The notes beneath the pieces are model-generated. The model made no database searches and had not been told where the DNA came from. It worked only from the letters and a program-made list of their open reading frames with translations. From Acanthosoma haemorrhoidale (lineage: Eukaryota; Arthropoda; Insecta; Hemiptera; Acanthosomatidae), in NCBI GenBank assembly GCA_930367205.1, contig OV884011.1, positions 104,771,139-104,835,138 on the forward strand: 64,000 nucleotides of DNA. Reading direction: 5' to 3'. Both the position numbers and the translations under genes were made by a program. This document shows positions 13,338 through 25,509 of this stretch, one piece after another; the stretch's first letter is position 1, and each line of letters starts with the position of its first letter.

Positions 13338-14039
13338 ATCAGTATTACAACTTACAGCTGTGGAATATACCTGAATTAATTGACCTCAACTGTTATCACT
13401 TATAGGTTGGATATAGTATGTCGTACAGAAATACAACCAGGTAGACGAAAGGTGGCTTGTTGAAAATTATTGTTTAAAAGCACGCCTTCTTTCTTGGGTT
13501 GGGCAATTATCCTACAATTATTTTATTAATATGTCCGGTCAGCAACGATCGGTTGAATAAGTTAAATAGCTGATTGACCCAGGAGGACCTTGCGGCAGTG
13601 AGAACATTTTTCCACTCACTGAGGGGCTGACATCAATCAATGAATGATGCTAACATTCACAACCACTCGTCTAGAAAAGCACCTATTTATTTCATATATG
13701 CCAGATGGGGATAATCGTTATGAGTCGGTAGCATTTCAAAGCTTATAAAGTTTGATGAAAATGAGAAAAGTGGTCAGACAGGCTACCTCTCTCGACAGGA
13801 TAAAGAATTTCGATCTGCACCCGCGCTGCTTGGCGTGCCGATAGTGGAAGAGCTTACCAAGTATTTTGACTCATAGCACCACCATACTAACCCGACGTTA
13901 TAACTACAGGACTCCACCACCCTTCTTAACAGACTTTAGAGGAAACTTGAGTTAAGTTAGTTTTAGTCTATAATCTTTCTAGAGGGTCTCATTACCTTAA
14001 AATTTCAAGCTACTTGCGTGATATAGTCTTGGACAACTG

Positions 14040-14733
14040 TACAGACTACTTCAAAGGACATCCCATCTCTCAATAGAAAATAAATTACGAATTTACAAAG
14101 TTATACTTAAGCCAATCTGGACATATCGAATAGACCTGTGAGGGACAGCAAAAAAGTCGAACATCCAATCCTTTCAATCATAAGTCCTGAGAACAATAGT
14201 AAATGCCCCTTAATACGTCAGCAACAAAACCCTTCATAACGATATTAACATACCTTACATTCTCGAACCTATCCTTTCCAAGTTCTAAAAATTCTATAGT
14301 AACCTATCCAAAGACCCTAATCCCCCAGCACAGTCATTGCACTGCACCACAAATCCCTATAATCCTCCTAGAAGACTAAAACGGCAGTGACTGCCCTCGT
14401 GATCTGCTATAAATGCGTAACACTGCGTGCCAGTTTCTCCAATCATGTCATGAGCGTATGCGGCTCTCGCGCTCTCCGTCAGCCTCCACTTGCTTGTAAC
14501 CGCTGACGGAGGAGTGTGGGGGACTTCACAAGACTCTCCGCTTCCTCTTTCGCATGCGAGGGAGGTGACAACCATGTGGAGATTTGGGAGGTCTCTGGGT
14601 TGTTTGTAAATACTGCATGAATGAGTGAGTCTATGAAAATTGTGAATATGGTATGAATGAAAACATTTATCACAATTACTTATTGCCCAATGAGGCAGAT
14701 TGTAATTTTATCATAATAAAGTTGTTGTTAATT
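14040..14733 (+). mobile_element. Jockey-clade LINE 3' fragment with 3' UTR
   Basis: The plus strand encodes decayed C-terminal reverse transcriptase: an RTSHLSIENK-like start near 14050, YKVILKPIWTYRIDL, SNPFNHKS, VLRTIVNAP with a stop, then LHNDINIPYILEPILSKF. Several stops interrupt it. From about 14370 the coding remnant passes into a 3' UTR that is almost identical, over about 350 bases, to 29870-30230, including GCGTATGCGGCTCT and the end GAGGCAGATTGTAATTTTAT. The element stops near AAGTTGTT at about 14727. The 5' end is truncated. No convincing target duplication was found for this copy. Confidence 0.8.
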
Positions 14734-15117
14734 AATTAATAAAGATGCTTGTCTCAAAATTGGTTCAAAAGGCACAAGTGGAGGGCGATACACTATAGTA
14801 CAAAGGACAAGACTTAAGTTGTAAGAAATCTCAGTGATAAGGAACTCGATGTTCATGATGACACTAGCCTGGGTTCCCATTGCCGCGAGTATGGATGATG
14901 ATTCAAGTTAAAAATCCACACGATAATTAATAATATGTTTAGTACGTTTCTCATATTAGGGGATTAAATGGTCTATAGATACAAACAAAAATCATAAAAT
15001 CAGATTAATGACTTTTTTCTTAATAACTGTATCAGGACGACGAGCTATAACTACTTATTATGATAAGAAAATATTTATTTTTTATTTAAAAGTAATTTAT
15101 TAATCAATGTAATTTAA

Positions 15118-15245
15118 TTATTTTTCATGAAGTTGATTTTATTTTTAACAGCATAGAGGTATCCAGTTAAACTACCATTGTAAAATATACCCTACAAAAA
15201 CACGAGTTGATTTAAACATGTGGATATGATGTTAATGACATTTTC
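15118..15245 (+). repeat. Dispersed repeat family X, copy 1
   Basis: Similar to 61988-62130 and, more weakly, 36150-36265. Shared landmarks in order are TTTTTCAT, GTTGATTTT, a T-run, ACACGAGTTGA and ATGTTAATGAC. It has no open frame and its type is unknown. Boundaries are approximate. Confidence 0.5.
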
Positions 15246-15727
15246 TATACACAGATGAAATATGGTATAACCGGACGGAGATCATATAATTCATTCTATA
15301 TTAATGAGATTTGACACGCCATTCAAAATAATTTTTTTTTTCAATAACACCAATTAATTAGGCGTAATTAATCATGATTTATGTTATGCATCTTGCTAGG
15401 ACACGGGATTCGCAAAGAGGAAAAAAATACGAAAACAAAAAAAAGAAAAAAACACGGCAGCCATGACAAATAAGAGCTATAATTTCTCTTCATAGACCTG
15501 AATTAATAATTTTAACGCTATAAATCTCAAAATAATAAATCGCCACGTAATATATACGTGTAAGTAAATACAACTAGACAAGTGGAGTTTTGAAAATTGA
15601 TTATTTCCACTCATACATTGGTTTAGAAAACAATAAGTAAGAATGTTCACAATACATTCCAGAATATGAATTATAAAAGTACAGTTTGTTAAAGATTTTT
15701 CGGTATGAAAAACACAAGTATATATAC

Positions 15728-15733
15728 TTTATT
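15728..15733 (-). promoter_or_regulatory. Polyadenylation signal AATAAA
   Basis: On the minus strand AATAAA lies about 33 bases beyond the stop codon of the candidate terminal exon at 15766-15987. That spacing is plausible for a 3' end. Confidence 0.35.
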
Positions 15734-15765
15734 ATAAGGCTGCTAGTAGCTTGCCAATTCCTTCC

Positions 15766-15987
15766 CTAGTTTTCAGCTACGTGAATAATCCAAGAAGCTA
15801 TTTCCGACTCCTTGACGCCTGACAATCGCACGATAAGGGTACGTGAACCAACGGCGGGTTCACAGAACTTTAAACCATTTAAATGATTTATGAAGTAAAT
15901 GTCATCGTAAAGGAAATAATAGATAGGGGAGACGATTTGTGGCGGAGAGAACTCCACGTCTTCCTCAGTAAACTTAGGTCCCACCAG
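15766..15987 (-). CDS. Candidate terminal coding exon, unknown protein
   Basis: A minus-strand frame of about 73 codons ends in TAG and is followed by AATAAA. Its codon choice looks coding (many C- or G-ending codons in an AT-rich region). The peptide contains FTEEDVEFSPPQIVSPIYYF and ends ASWIIHVAEN. The frame is closed upstream by TAA at 15988-15990, right next to an acceptor-like TTTTGACAG. A usable start in frame would have to be the weaker CCTAAG at 15973-15978. That awkward junction means it may be a pseudogene or chance. The family is not recognised. Confidence 0.35.
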   Translation of the reverse strand: MVGPKFTEEDVEFSPPQIVSPIYYFLYDDIYFINHLNGLKFCEPAVGSRTLIVRLSGVKESEIASWIIHVAEN

Positions 15988-17785
15988 TTACTGTCAAAAC
16001 TATTTGTTTTTTATAAATACTGAAGGAAAGTGGGCGACTAGATAAGGTAAGTTAAGCAGAGAGATGCAAGTTTAATCCTTGGACGAGTGAACTCTTTTTA
16101 GTACGTGGAGCACTCGATGCTCTTGGGCTGTACATGGTAAGATGTGACGGGCCAGTCATCCTAAGCCGCGTATACACTTGAGCATTCGCCCCGAATGAGC
16201 ATGCGTTTGCACTATTTTTCTCAGATGAGTTCAGGGGGAACCGAATGAATCCGCGTGCCTTAACCCGTTCCGAGGGTTATCGGTACATCAAAGTGAGCGC
16301 GTGGTATACCCACTGGGTACAGGTGTGGGGGTGACGACTGAGGTCGATGGAAACCGGACTGCCTCCTCCACGACGCTCAGTCATTCTATTCCTTTTGACA
16401 CATATGTTTCGTTTAGTGATTATTATTATTTTCCTTTTAAGTTACAATGGAATTATCTCGGGACTATGCACTTACCCTTCTGGGGTACTACCAAAATTAT
16501 CCTTCTCGAGTACGAGTCTCCTGTACCAAAATAACGCAGTGTCACAGCTAGGTGTTCTTCGACAGATATGTCTTTTGTTGCAGTGTCTTGTCTCTGTTCG
16601 CTATAAACACAATATAATTTGAAAAAAAAAGTGACATTCTAGTAATTTTTAATTTTTAAAGTTGTCGTCTGTTTCATGTCAATTTTTTTAACAGTAAAGC
16701 TCTCTCTTCGTACGATTTGCTACCTACGACTTTGCCACCACCACTTTCAAGGAGTGCAATAAATATATATATAAAAAACAAATATGGCGACGACCAATTT
16801 TCGTTTCACAATTGCAGGCTGCCTCGATATTCTTGGCACCAGGTAAGGCAATACCAAGTATATACCTAGTTTAGATGAGAAAAAAATGGCAAGCTTGCCG
16901 ATCCATGAATCAAATTGTATATGAATCACCAACCTTTAAAAAGAGTCATAAATTACCGAATTGCTTCAGACAATGATCACTCACACAAAATGTTGCGATA
17001 TTGGCTTCGTCTACGTCCACTGCTATCGATAAACAACTTAATCTTACACGAACTTATCACGGGGAATCAATACCCTAGCTCCTTTCTCATCTCCTCCCTT
17101 CAGCGCCCTTCGGCGTAGGCCTTAAAAAAGAAAATGGATAGCTGGCTCCGTCTTACTGAGTTAATTCAAAACCAATAGATTCTTCTCCCCTCCCTCGAAT
17201 CAGGAAATGGCTGCATCTGTTAGCGAATCATTTTCAAAAATTGGATCACATGCGTCAGACCAGTTCAAGACCTCGAGGGAAAAATACACATAAAGATTTC
17301 AATCGATAAAGAATGAGATTCTTTATGGAAGGGTCATTATTAATAATAGAAACACACGCATTTACTTCTAATACGTTAAAAGGTCAGACCTCGCTGATGT
17401 AAACTGTTTTCTCGATTGGCTGCGTGATGAGTAACTGAAAGAGCGTATGTTTTAACTGGTAATGTTTATAATTAAATAGTGGACGATTTGATGAACGGAT
17501 TGTGGTCCGGATAAGAAAATGACGGTAAGCATATTTGTGATATACGAAAGATCGAAGCGGAAAGGTTTAATATTGCAAGATTTGATAGCTAATTCGAATT
17601 GTTGGAGGTTGTACATGTAAGAGGCTTCTTTGTCATGATAGTACTGAGGATGAAGGCGACAGGCAGAAGGGTACGGCTATCTTAACTCGGAGTAGTGCTG
17701 CGAAATGGGACTGACGGTCTCTCGGGGTCCAAAGTATTAATCTTAGGGATTAATTGTAAGCCGCTTCAAACGAGCTTCGAGATCC

Positions 17786-18170
17786 TCAGGAAGGCCACAT
17801 CACCACCGTCGTCAAAATAGTGTAGATGAGGACCTGACGCGTAGTATGGTTCGGCTGGTGATTTCGGAAATGTGGCTTTTCCAGTTGTTTGTTTGGTCGA
17901 GTACCAAACCTAGATTGTGACTGATGTGAAGAATTGGATAGATCGAGAGTCGATGGTGAAAGAGGGAATATCATTTCGGGTTTTGAGGGGATTTGTTGAA
18001 TCAATGACAATTGCGTTGGATTTCTCTGCATTCAATTGTGTGGAGAGAGGCCCAAACTTTCTGAATAAGGAGATCGTACACTAGGAGGAAAGGATAGACA
18101 AATTTTGGTGACATAGGTATTACCACACCATGAACCATCGGTCAGAGGAGGGGAAAACCCTACATTTCCA
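17786..18170 (-). mobile_element. LINE reverse transcriptase remnant (thumb region)
   Basis: The minus strand, with one or two frame changes, reads FGPLSTQLNAEKSNAIVI, then PSFTIDSRSIQFFTSV, then HNLGLVLDQTNNWKSHISEI. The pattern L-N-x-x-K-(S/T)-x-A-I-V followed by N-L-G-x-x-L-D-x-x-x-x-W-x-x-H-I is the segment after the catalytic YADD/FADD motif in CR1/Jockey-group polymerases. Further upstream, near 18110-18170, a poorly preserved helix-rich part may belong to the same copy. The frameshifts show a dead copy. It may be the same family as 6300-6715 because the two pieces are consecutive parts of such a protein, but they do not overlap. Confidence 0.65.
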
Positions 18171-18179
18171 AAATTTCCC

Positions 18180-21100
18180 GAAGGTTCAACAGCAGCGCTC
18201 GAACTCTTTAATCGTTATCGCCATCTCCTTCTCCAGCACATACGTTACTTCCAGATATCCTCCCTCGTTTTCCCTTAATTTAACTATGGCTGCGTGACAT
18301 ACGGAGGTCTCTCGGTAGGACTCGGAGGCTGGTTGAAGCATTTATGAATTGTTTCGTTACATATGTCTTCAAAACTATTATTTTAAACATTATTTATATA
18401 TATATATTTTTTCATTACCACTTAACAATATTTGTGCTTAAACTTGACTTTTCTCTTAGCGAATATATCTGTAAATCTACATCTGCAACCTCCTCAACAG
18501 CAATATGTAAATCCCCCCCTTTTTCTTTAAATTAAATCGTGAATTATATTTTTTGGACTTGTCCAACAATTAAAGTAGGTACATGTCTACTCGAACGCTT
18601 GTTAATATTTTCTGATTGGAGGTATAGCATTTATGAATTTAATTTTTCCCTATGTGATTATTTTTTATTTTTTGTTGGCCAGAGTTAAATTAGTTTATTT
18701 GTACCGTGTTATTCATTCAGCGGAGATATAGGCCCTGCATAATGATTTTTTTTCTATTTCATTCTATGGTAAGGGAAGAGAAGGGCGGTAACCGGAGTTT
18801 GCTGCCGTAATGAACCACTATGTAACGGCAAACCGACATTTAATTGCAGAGAGTTAATTAGCGTGATCCAAAAGGAATCCTCGAACGGGAGATCTCCTGT
18901 TTCATCTGGGGAAAAAAAACGTCCAATATTTAATATGCTTTTTTATTTGTGCTCGGATGAAGCAATAGCCGACTATAAATAGACCCCAGGAGCACCGTTG
19001 ACATAAGCGGTCAAGGCATCTGCCAGTGTATTCCTCTCTGAGTATGTGGCTCACAGGACCTCCTCGCTCCGATGAACAGCGAGCATCCTATACTACTCAC
19101 TAATCTACAGCTCATGATTTCCATTCATTTATCCTTCAGTAAATAAACCGACGAATGTTTACTAATACTGCTAATAACTCCAATTTAATAACGAAGTTAA
19201 GGAATAAATCAGCTAAATATGTCCGAGTTCGTGACTGTTTCTTTAACCCATTGACCTGTGATTTTTTTCTCAGTATTTTAAACTAAAAATATATTATTTT
19301 TCAAACAATCTCAGTCAAAGGAAATTACTGTTTCAATAAGCTGAATTGTAAAAAAAAAATCAACCTTTGGTGCTAGGGTAAAAGGGGATATGTACCCTTT
19401 ACCCTAACACCTCAGAATTGTCTACAGTACACTACCAACGATAAAGCTATATTTAATCATAATATTAACTGTAAAGATAACAATATCTTTTTTAAATACA
19501 TCAACAAAATTATTTATGTGCTATTGTATATCATGAGTCTTTAAAGAAGAGTAAAAAAATCAGAATTTTAAATCTTAAATGGATCGCAGCATAGGTCAGA
19601 GTTATCTTACAGGATAAAGGACACAAATTTTCTTCGAAAAATTCACTTTTGATTTATGCTTCTTCAGAAATAAGTTCATTAGCCTCAGGAAGAAAACAGA
19701 GAAGCATCTATTATTTATATTTATTTATTTTTAGTGATTTTACTTCATCGAACTACAACTATGCTGCAAGGCAACATGTCATACTGCAAGGCTAATAAAG
19801 AACCGTTTTAAGTCCACACACAAAATTATTTTATCAGCACGAACGATTCTATTGGATAATGCTGCCATCGAAACCTTGGCAATAGAAAACTCACAGTTGC
19901 TTTTAAAAGAAGACAACGGAAAAACCAAACAAAAGAATAAACTTAAAGAAAATAACTGACAAAGATACGGACTGATAAGAAGCAGCAACCCGGGAGGGAA
20001 TAACGAAGAAAAACCAAACGTATTGCATGTAAGGAGTGAAAATACAAGATAATCTCCTCTACAACGGAATGGGTGATAACGATCAACCATAACGATTTGT
20101 TGTTATTAAATAAATAAAACTATACCTAAAATTAACACTGTACAAATGAAATGCATATAATTTTGCTAATATAAATGCAGAAAAGGACAGAAACAAAAAA
20201 CCTTCAACTGAAGAACAACTATAATACACTCTACCCTTTACTTAAACATTTTTGAATAATTTAAAAGTTATGAAAAGCTCGTGTTCTATTGTGCATGAAG
20301 CCAATCAAAATAAAAAATATTTACCAGGTCGATATCCAATTTCTTGGCTTTCTGAAAGGAAAAAAAAAAATCGTAAAAGTGCAGTATGCATAAAGGATTG
20401 AAGGTTTCCTGCAAAAGCTAGCTAGTTTCAATTTATTTACCCTGAGGCTGCCAAAGGGAATGTCAGAAGGCCGTTTTACTGGTTATTTCTGTCGCAACTC
20501 TACTGATTAAAACGTCAGGTCCACACAACAGACTTTTGTCTTGTGTTGTGTCACGAGTATATACTAAATAATGAGGATAACTCTAGGCTACACAGCGAAC
20601 CATTGGAATCTAATTAAACAACAAAAATAACATAAACAAGTCGATTCCCGTGTTTACAATATATACTTCTACATGCTAATATCCCGTGCTCAGTTTTCGT
20701 GCAGCCTTCGTCTGATGAAGAGTCAAGACGTTTAGCGCGGATGATAGAATGATATGTAAAATTTTGCACACACCTTAAAAGGTAATTAAACTGATTAAAA
20801 AAATCCTGGCTTAAAGTTGATAGGATCATTTATAGATATCGACGTACTGATTAAGGATATGTAGCAGGAGGGGGGGGGTTTAGAGAACTTCAATATTATG
20901 ATGTTGAAGACCAAGGTCTGTTACAAACAGTACTGTGCACCCCGTGTTTTACCCAAATACTTTACATATGATTCTGCCTGGACGAGCCACTTGACCATGA
21001 GAAAATATAACTAAAAAAATATATAACTGGTGACTTTTCGGAATATCATAAAATTTTAAGTAATTTATCATATTTAAGTATACGTGATGGTATATATAAA

Positions 21101-23260
21101 TCATGATTTATCAGTATTGCTTCCTAGTTGGCTTAGTGACCAGATTTATAAACATTTTAAACTTATTGAGGGTTTGTCTGATTTTGGACTATACACCTAT
21201 AGTAAAAATAAAGTTATTAATACCTTAAAAAGTTTTTTTTTCGGTAAAATATTAGGAATGCACTTATCCGACAGTTAAATCATGAATATTTTGTGAGCAG
21301 TAAGCTTTGTTTTCGGGTATAGTTGAATATACCCTTAAAATTACTCGCTCCGTAACTGTTTAAAAGTAAAGCCGAGTCACTAGTTTCGGCATCATGCGGT
21401 CACAAGTAATAAGCTCCATTTAAACCTCGTGCACCTAAGGATACTTGCAGATTTCCTTTAGGAAGAAGTCAGATGGAAGGAGGCGCGCGGGCCACATACG
21501 CCAGATGTGATGTAAGCTGCCCGTGCCAGTTGACTCCAAGCCAAGCATCCTTGAACCAGAGGTCACAGCCGAGGGCCCCTCATCCCGGCGGCTGTCGTGC
21601 CAAGCAATTATCCAGGCCTTCGTCAAGGGTAGCCAATACCAAAGAACTGTTGGGGAGAGGGCGGGTATCGAGCGGGAATATTTTACAAATGAATATAGAA
21701 ATTTGTTTTGAGATAGTTAATAAGCCGATGAAATGGATAGCCATGGCGCGCATTTGGCAGGGATAGAAACTAATTGAAGGAGTGTCTGAACAGTAGTCAG
21801 AAAACCCGGCATTGTCAATATTAAATTTCTTAGAACCAACAATTATTACATTTGAGTGAATGAATTTTTTTTGCGATAGCTTCTGATTGATAAAATAAAG
21901 TCTTTTCCGCTAATTTAACTTTATGGTCGAAGTTTCGACATATGTACCTCACACGAGATTAACTTGATATGAGAGTAACTTATGTTTGAAACAATAAAGT
22001 ATGGATCATTATCCCTTCCCCTTGCCAAAGATACACTTTCAATAAGCAGAACTACTTGTTACACCAATTATATCCTCCCTAAATTTAACTGATCAACTTT
22101 AATCTTGTGGAGTTTTTACGAACCCAACGCAAAACTAGATCTATTTACTTTAACAACAAATTTAAAATAAGACTCGGCATAGGACATAACTCTAATTAGA
22201 GAAGAAGCGTATGAAAGAAGCCACGTGATTGGACTCGAGGATTTTCATGAAATGTGTGTTTTTGAGCGTTGAAGATTACTGTGACATGCCCATAAAACAA
22301 CAACAAAAAATATACGAGGAAAGATACATAACTGCATTATTTATTAGAGGTACCGAGCAATACTGAAATGGCACCGACAAAAACGGTTCCCAATGGGCAT
22401 TATTAGGGAAGCATTCCTCACCGGTAAATAAACTTATAAAAGTCAACTGAGTCAATGTTAAAAAAAAAATATTTTGTCACTGCTGCAAGCTGTATGTCAG
22501 AGAATATAGAAAGTAGATTCATAGAATGTTTAGAGAGAATGGAGAACATTACTAACAAAAACAGGGAGGTTTATGCAACAAATAACTACCATGGGGTAAG
22601 ATATAATGACTACATTTACAAAGGAATGCCCCGAGGATCTATTGTGCTATTATACAACCAGGAGTCTAATCGTCTGTGTAATCACTTACTAACCAGAGCA
22701 GTACAGCGCACTAATAACACTCATTGTATTTTTTTTTTGTCACTTAGATACAGGATTTTACGCTTCTATTACTGCTAGGAGAGTAGAGATATTTACCCGA
22801 TCATATGTCACTTGCAGTTTCCAGACATAAGTCATGTCAGTGCAAGGAAGTTGTTGGTGCTCGTTCAAGGTGGTTGGGGTGACAGATGACGAGAAGAGAG
22901 GAAAGAGTCTCGTCCATTATTGAATATTTGTGGAGCAACGGAATATTAAACATAATGGAAATGATATAAGTAATTAGTGAACATATAATACGGTCAAAAC
23001 GGTAAGAGCCTAGGATCCACTCCTGTCATCTCTGGAAAATTAACAATACATACATAAACATAGTAATTAATAATACAGATAAAAAGTAATTGAACGCCTA
23101 ATATTATCTTTAACTCATACACGGGGAAGTAGAAATCGCTTATTTTAGCATTTATAGCTGTCATAAACCGTTGTTTTGTAATAATGAATGTGGTCATATA
23201 TTCGAGGATCTGTACCCACATAATCTAAACCGTCAATAATGAACTATAATATATATATTA
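18180..23260. other. Long non-coding stretch
   Basis: No supported gene. A candidate TATA box lies at 18973. A GC-richer patch at 21430-21680 is open in several frames without any recognisable domain. A frame of 107 codons from ATG 22455 has no splice or domain support. Confidence 0.4.
18973..18982 (+). promoter_or_regulatory. Possible TATA box CTATAAATAG
   Basis: A close match to the arthropod TATA consensus sits in a locally GC-richer segment. The bases about 30 downstream would be the start site. No coding exon could be tied to it, so this is a weak call. Confidence 0.2.
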
Positions 23261-23275
23261 ATAGCTATATAACTA

Positions 23276-23376
23276 GGCACTCATCAGCCCAAAATAATTA
23301 TCCTTTAATTTTTCCCACATCCTATTTTTATAAGTTTAAGAGCTAAGGGAAAAAAAAAAAAAAAAAAAAAAAAGAG
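23276..23376 (+). mobile_element. SINE-like element, copy C (5' truncated)
   Basis: Contains only the 3' half of the family: GCCCAAAATAATTATCC, CCCACATCC, TTTTTATAAGTTTAAGAGC, TAAGGG, then a 24-base A-run (23350-23373). A perfect 13-bp target duplication AGCTATATAACTA lies at 23263-23275 and 23377-23389. The long A-tail and perfect flanks suggest this is one of the younger insertions. Confidence 0.85.
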
Positions 23377-23379
23377 AGC

Positions 23380-24540
23380 TATATAACTAATTACCAGAAT
23401 TCAAATAGAGGGAGCTTGACAGATCAACAAATTATTAAATCAATGTGAGCCAGCTAATAGGTATTTGTGATCAAAACTACTTCATTTTATTTGTTAAACT
23501 ATTTCGGTAACTGATAAATACCGTTTATGTTCATATGTATCTCAGGATTTTCTCAGGAGGTTCTGATATAACTCCTGAGTTTTTAAAATTAAATCTGAAA
23601 GTTTGGGAAGAGAATATGGATACAGACCCTCCTCCCTTTTAGACTGCGTACATACAACGGGCCCTCATATAGAACCGTTAATGTCTCTTCTAAATATAGT
23701 GTTCACAGGGGGCCGGATGTGGCTGCTTTCCTCGTCTACTTCCGGTATTCCTCCGGTTCTCCATCGAACTGGCAGATGAGGCCTCGGGGCAAAGGAGAAA
23801 TAACGACTGCAGAAGTCCGACAACGACCCACTCCAGTTTATGAGATTATCCCAGCCCCTTGCGGATCTTGGAAGTTTTGATTGCGTCCAATTAGAGATCA
23901 AGAGAGCCGAGGGCCAATCTAAAAGCGGGGTTTATGCAAACACGTTGTCGAGGCCCCCCGCAGGTCTCATCCGCCGAAACAAAGCGTAATCAGCGTCATC
24001 TCTAAACGCCAAGCACGTACTCAAGATATCCCAAAATTGACAGAATTAACATCAATTGCCAAACTTATGCCATTCCTCTTTTGCCAATAAGTATAAAATC
24101 AAAAAGAAGTAAAATTTGACAGTTATTCTAGAACAACGTCGATCTTAAAGTATATTGGAATCAATTCATATTTATGCTGTTCAGGTTGACAAAATTCTTA
24201 TTACTACGATAGATGAGACAAGTATCATTGTTATCATTGACCAGCGGGGTATCGCAACCGTTTCTCTACCGCCAAACATCGGTTATGCTGAGACCAAGAT
24301 TTGGTCCAACAGATGTTGGTGCACATTCCTTTGAAGTTTAACGTCTTGGTATATGTCACTATATTGCGCTCTATCATTATTAATTTATAATTTAAACTCC
24401 CTATTTTTTACACTTACTTCGTTTGTGTACCGACTGTTAAAACAGAAGGCGTAGAACGTGAAGTCAAACTTTCAAGAGAAGCTCGAGCAGAGAATCACTT
24501 GTACTTAATAAATGCTTTAATATTGACAATGCAAGTGCTT
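23380..24540. other. Non-coding stretch
   Basis: A GC-richer patch at 23640-23960 is open on the minus strand for 78 codons with no recognised domain. A donor-like CGAAGTAAGTG on the minus strand (about 24412) follows a frame that is closed by TGA before a usable acceptor. Confidence 0.35.
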
Positions 24541-24550
24541 GGATAGGGTT

Positions 24551-24605
24551 AGCTCATTGGAAAAAGCGTCTGACCGTTGACCGGTAGTTTCTGATCCCCA
24601 CAAAA
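24551..24605 (+). mobile_element. tRNA-like SINE head or tRNA pseudogene
   Basis: GGTTAGCTCATTGG matches the tRNA box A (TRGYNNANNGG). It is followed by AAGCGTCTGACCGTTGACC, in the position of an anticodon arm, and by GTTTCTGATCCCC, a weakened box B. Stems do not pair well enough for a working tRNA, so a tRNA-derived SINE remnant is more likely. Its 3' extent is unknown. Confidence 0.4.
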
Positions 24606-25301
24606 TAAATATATTCTTTAGTATGTTAAACGGTCACTGTAATTAAATATTGTTTTTTCAACAAATGAAAACAATAATTAAAACATTTACATAAGAAATA
24701 TCCGATTAAATATTTTTTAGATACATTAAATATGTCATTTCTATTGTTGTCTTACGGTATTTTATTTTTTGGAATATCAAATAAAATTATTTTTGCGTAA
24801 CTGACAAACGCACGACTACTATTTATATTCAGCTTCGATCAAATAAGCTGGGTTAAAATAGAACCAACACTATTCTGGTTGGTTCCAGTTAAGACGAAAG
24901 ACAAATTTGTTTTTACCCTATAAAAGTGTTTGAGACCAATTAAAATAACTGATAAATGTATATTTGAAACCTATGCGTATAATTTCCAAATTAGCCTCAA
25001 GAGCATTAAGTTGTGGCACATAAAGCTGTAAAATGTCATTCATTAATGGTAGATTTTTTTTTTCAAAGTTGAAATATACATTGAAAGGCACACCTGTAGA
25101 TATAGCGAGAGAAGCACCGGAGGTGTTAATCGTCGACGGTCGTATTTGAGTCGCAGCCAAAACCCGTGGAACCGTGAAATTGAAGAGTGTCACGGCTCAA
25201 TGCATGCAGTTTTCCTTCATTCACAGTCACGCTCATTCGGGAGGATCTCTAAGCGTGGTATGTCTGGAGGATTTGACGTAGTAAATTGCAGCCTTTTCAC
25301 T

Positions 25302-25499
25302 TCACACGAGTATTGTGAACTGTCCGCAGTTAATGGCTAACGCTATCTGGCGATGGGTCGCCAGTAAAAACCCTTCACGGTTGTAAACTTCAATTCGATT
25401 AAAACTCGCTCCTGCCAACGATAAAACCAAACAGATCTGAAGTGAAGCGGTGAGGTAAACCAATAACTTTACTTTCTCACAGGAAAAATAATAACTCAT
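25302..25499 (-). CDS. Candidate exon with signal-peptide-like N-terminus
   Basis: ATG at 25497-25499 (minus strand) opens a 66-codon frame ending in TGA at 25302. Residues 11-32 are hydrophobic (KLLVYLTASLQICLVLSLAG) after a short charged start (CEKVK), the layout of a secretory signal peptide with a possible cleavage after an A-G-A-S motif. The region 25110-25500 is richer in GC and CpG than its surroundings, and a donor-like CTACAG/GTGTGC lies at about 25090 on the same strand. The splice structure is unresolved and the family is not recognised. Confidence 0.3.
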   Translation of the reverse strand: MSYYFSCEKVKLLVYLTASLQICLVLSLAGASFNRIEVYNREGFLLATHRQIALAINCGQFTILV

Positions 25500-25509
25500 T
25501 AACAAAGGA

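Noticed and set aside
21430..21770. GC-rich patch with long frames on both strands
   Set aside because: Open frames are expected at this base composition; no domain, splice pair or repeat partner was seen.
22455..22778. 107-codon plus-strand frame with a TATA-like sequence 20 bases upstream
   Set aside because: The TATA-like sequence is too close to the ATG to direct a transcript that includes it, and the peptide is not recognised.
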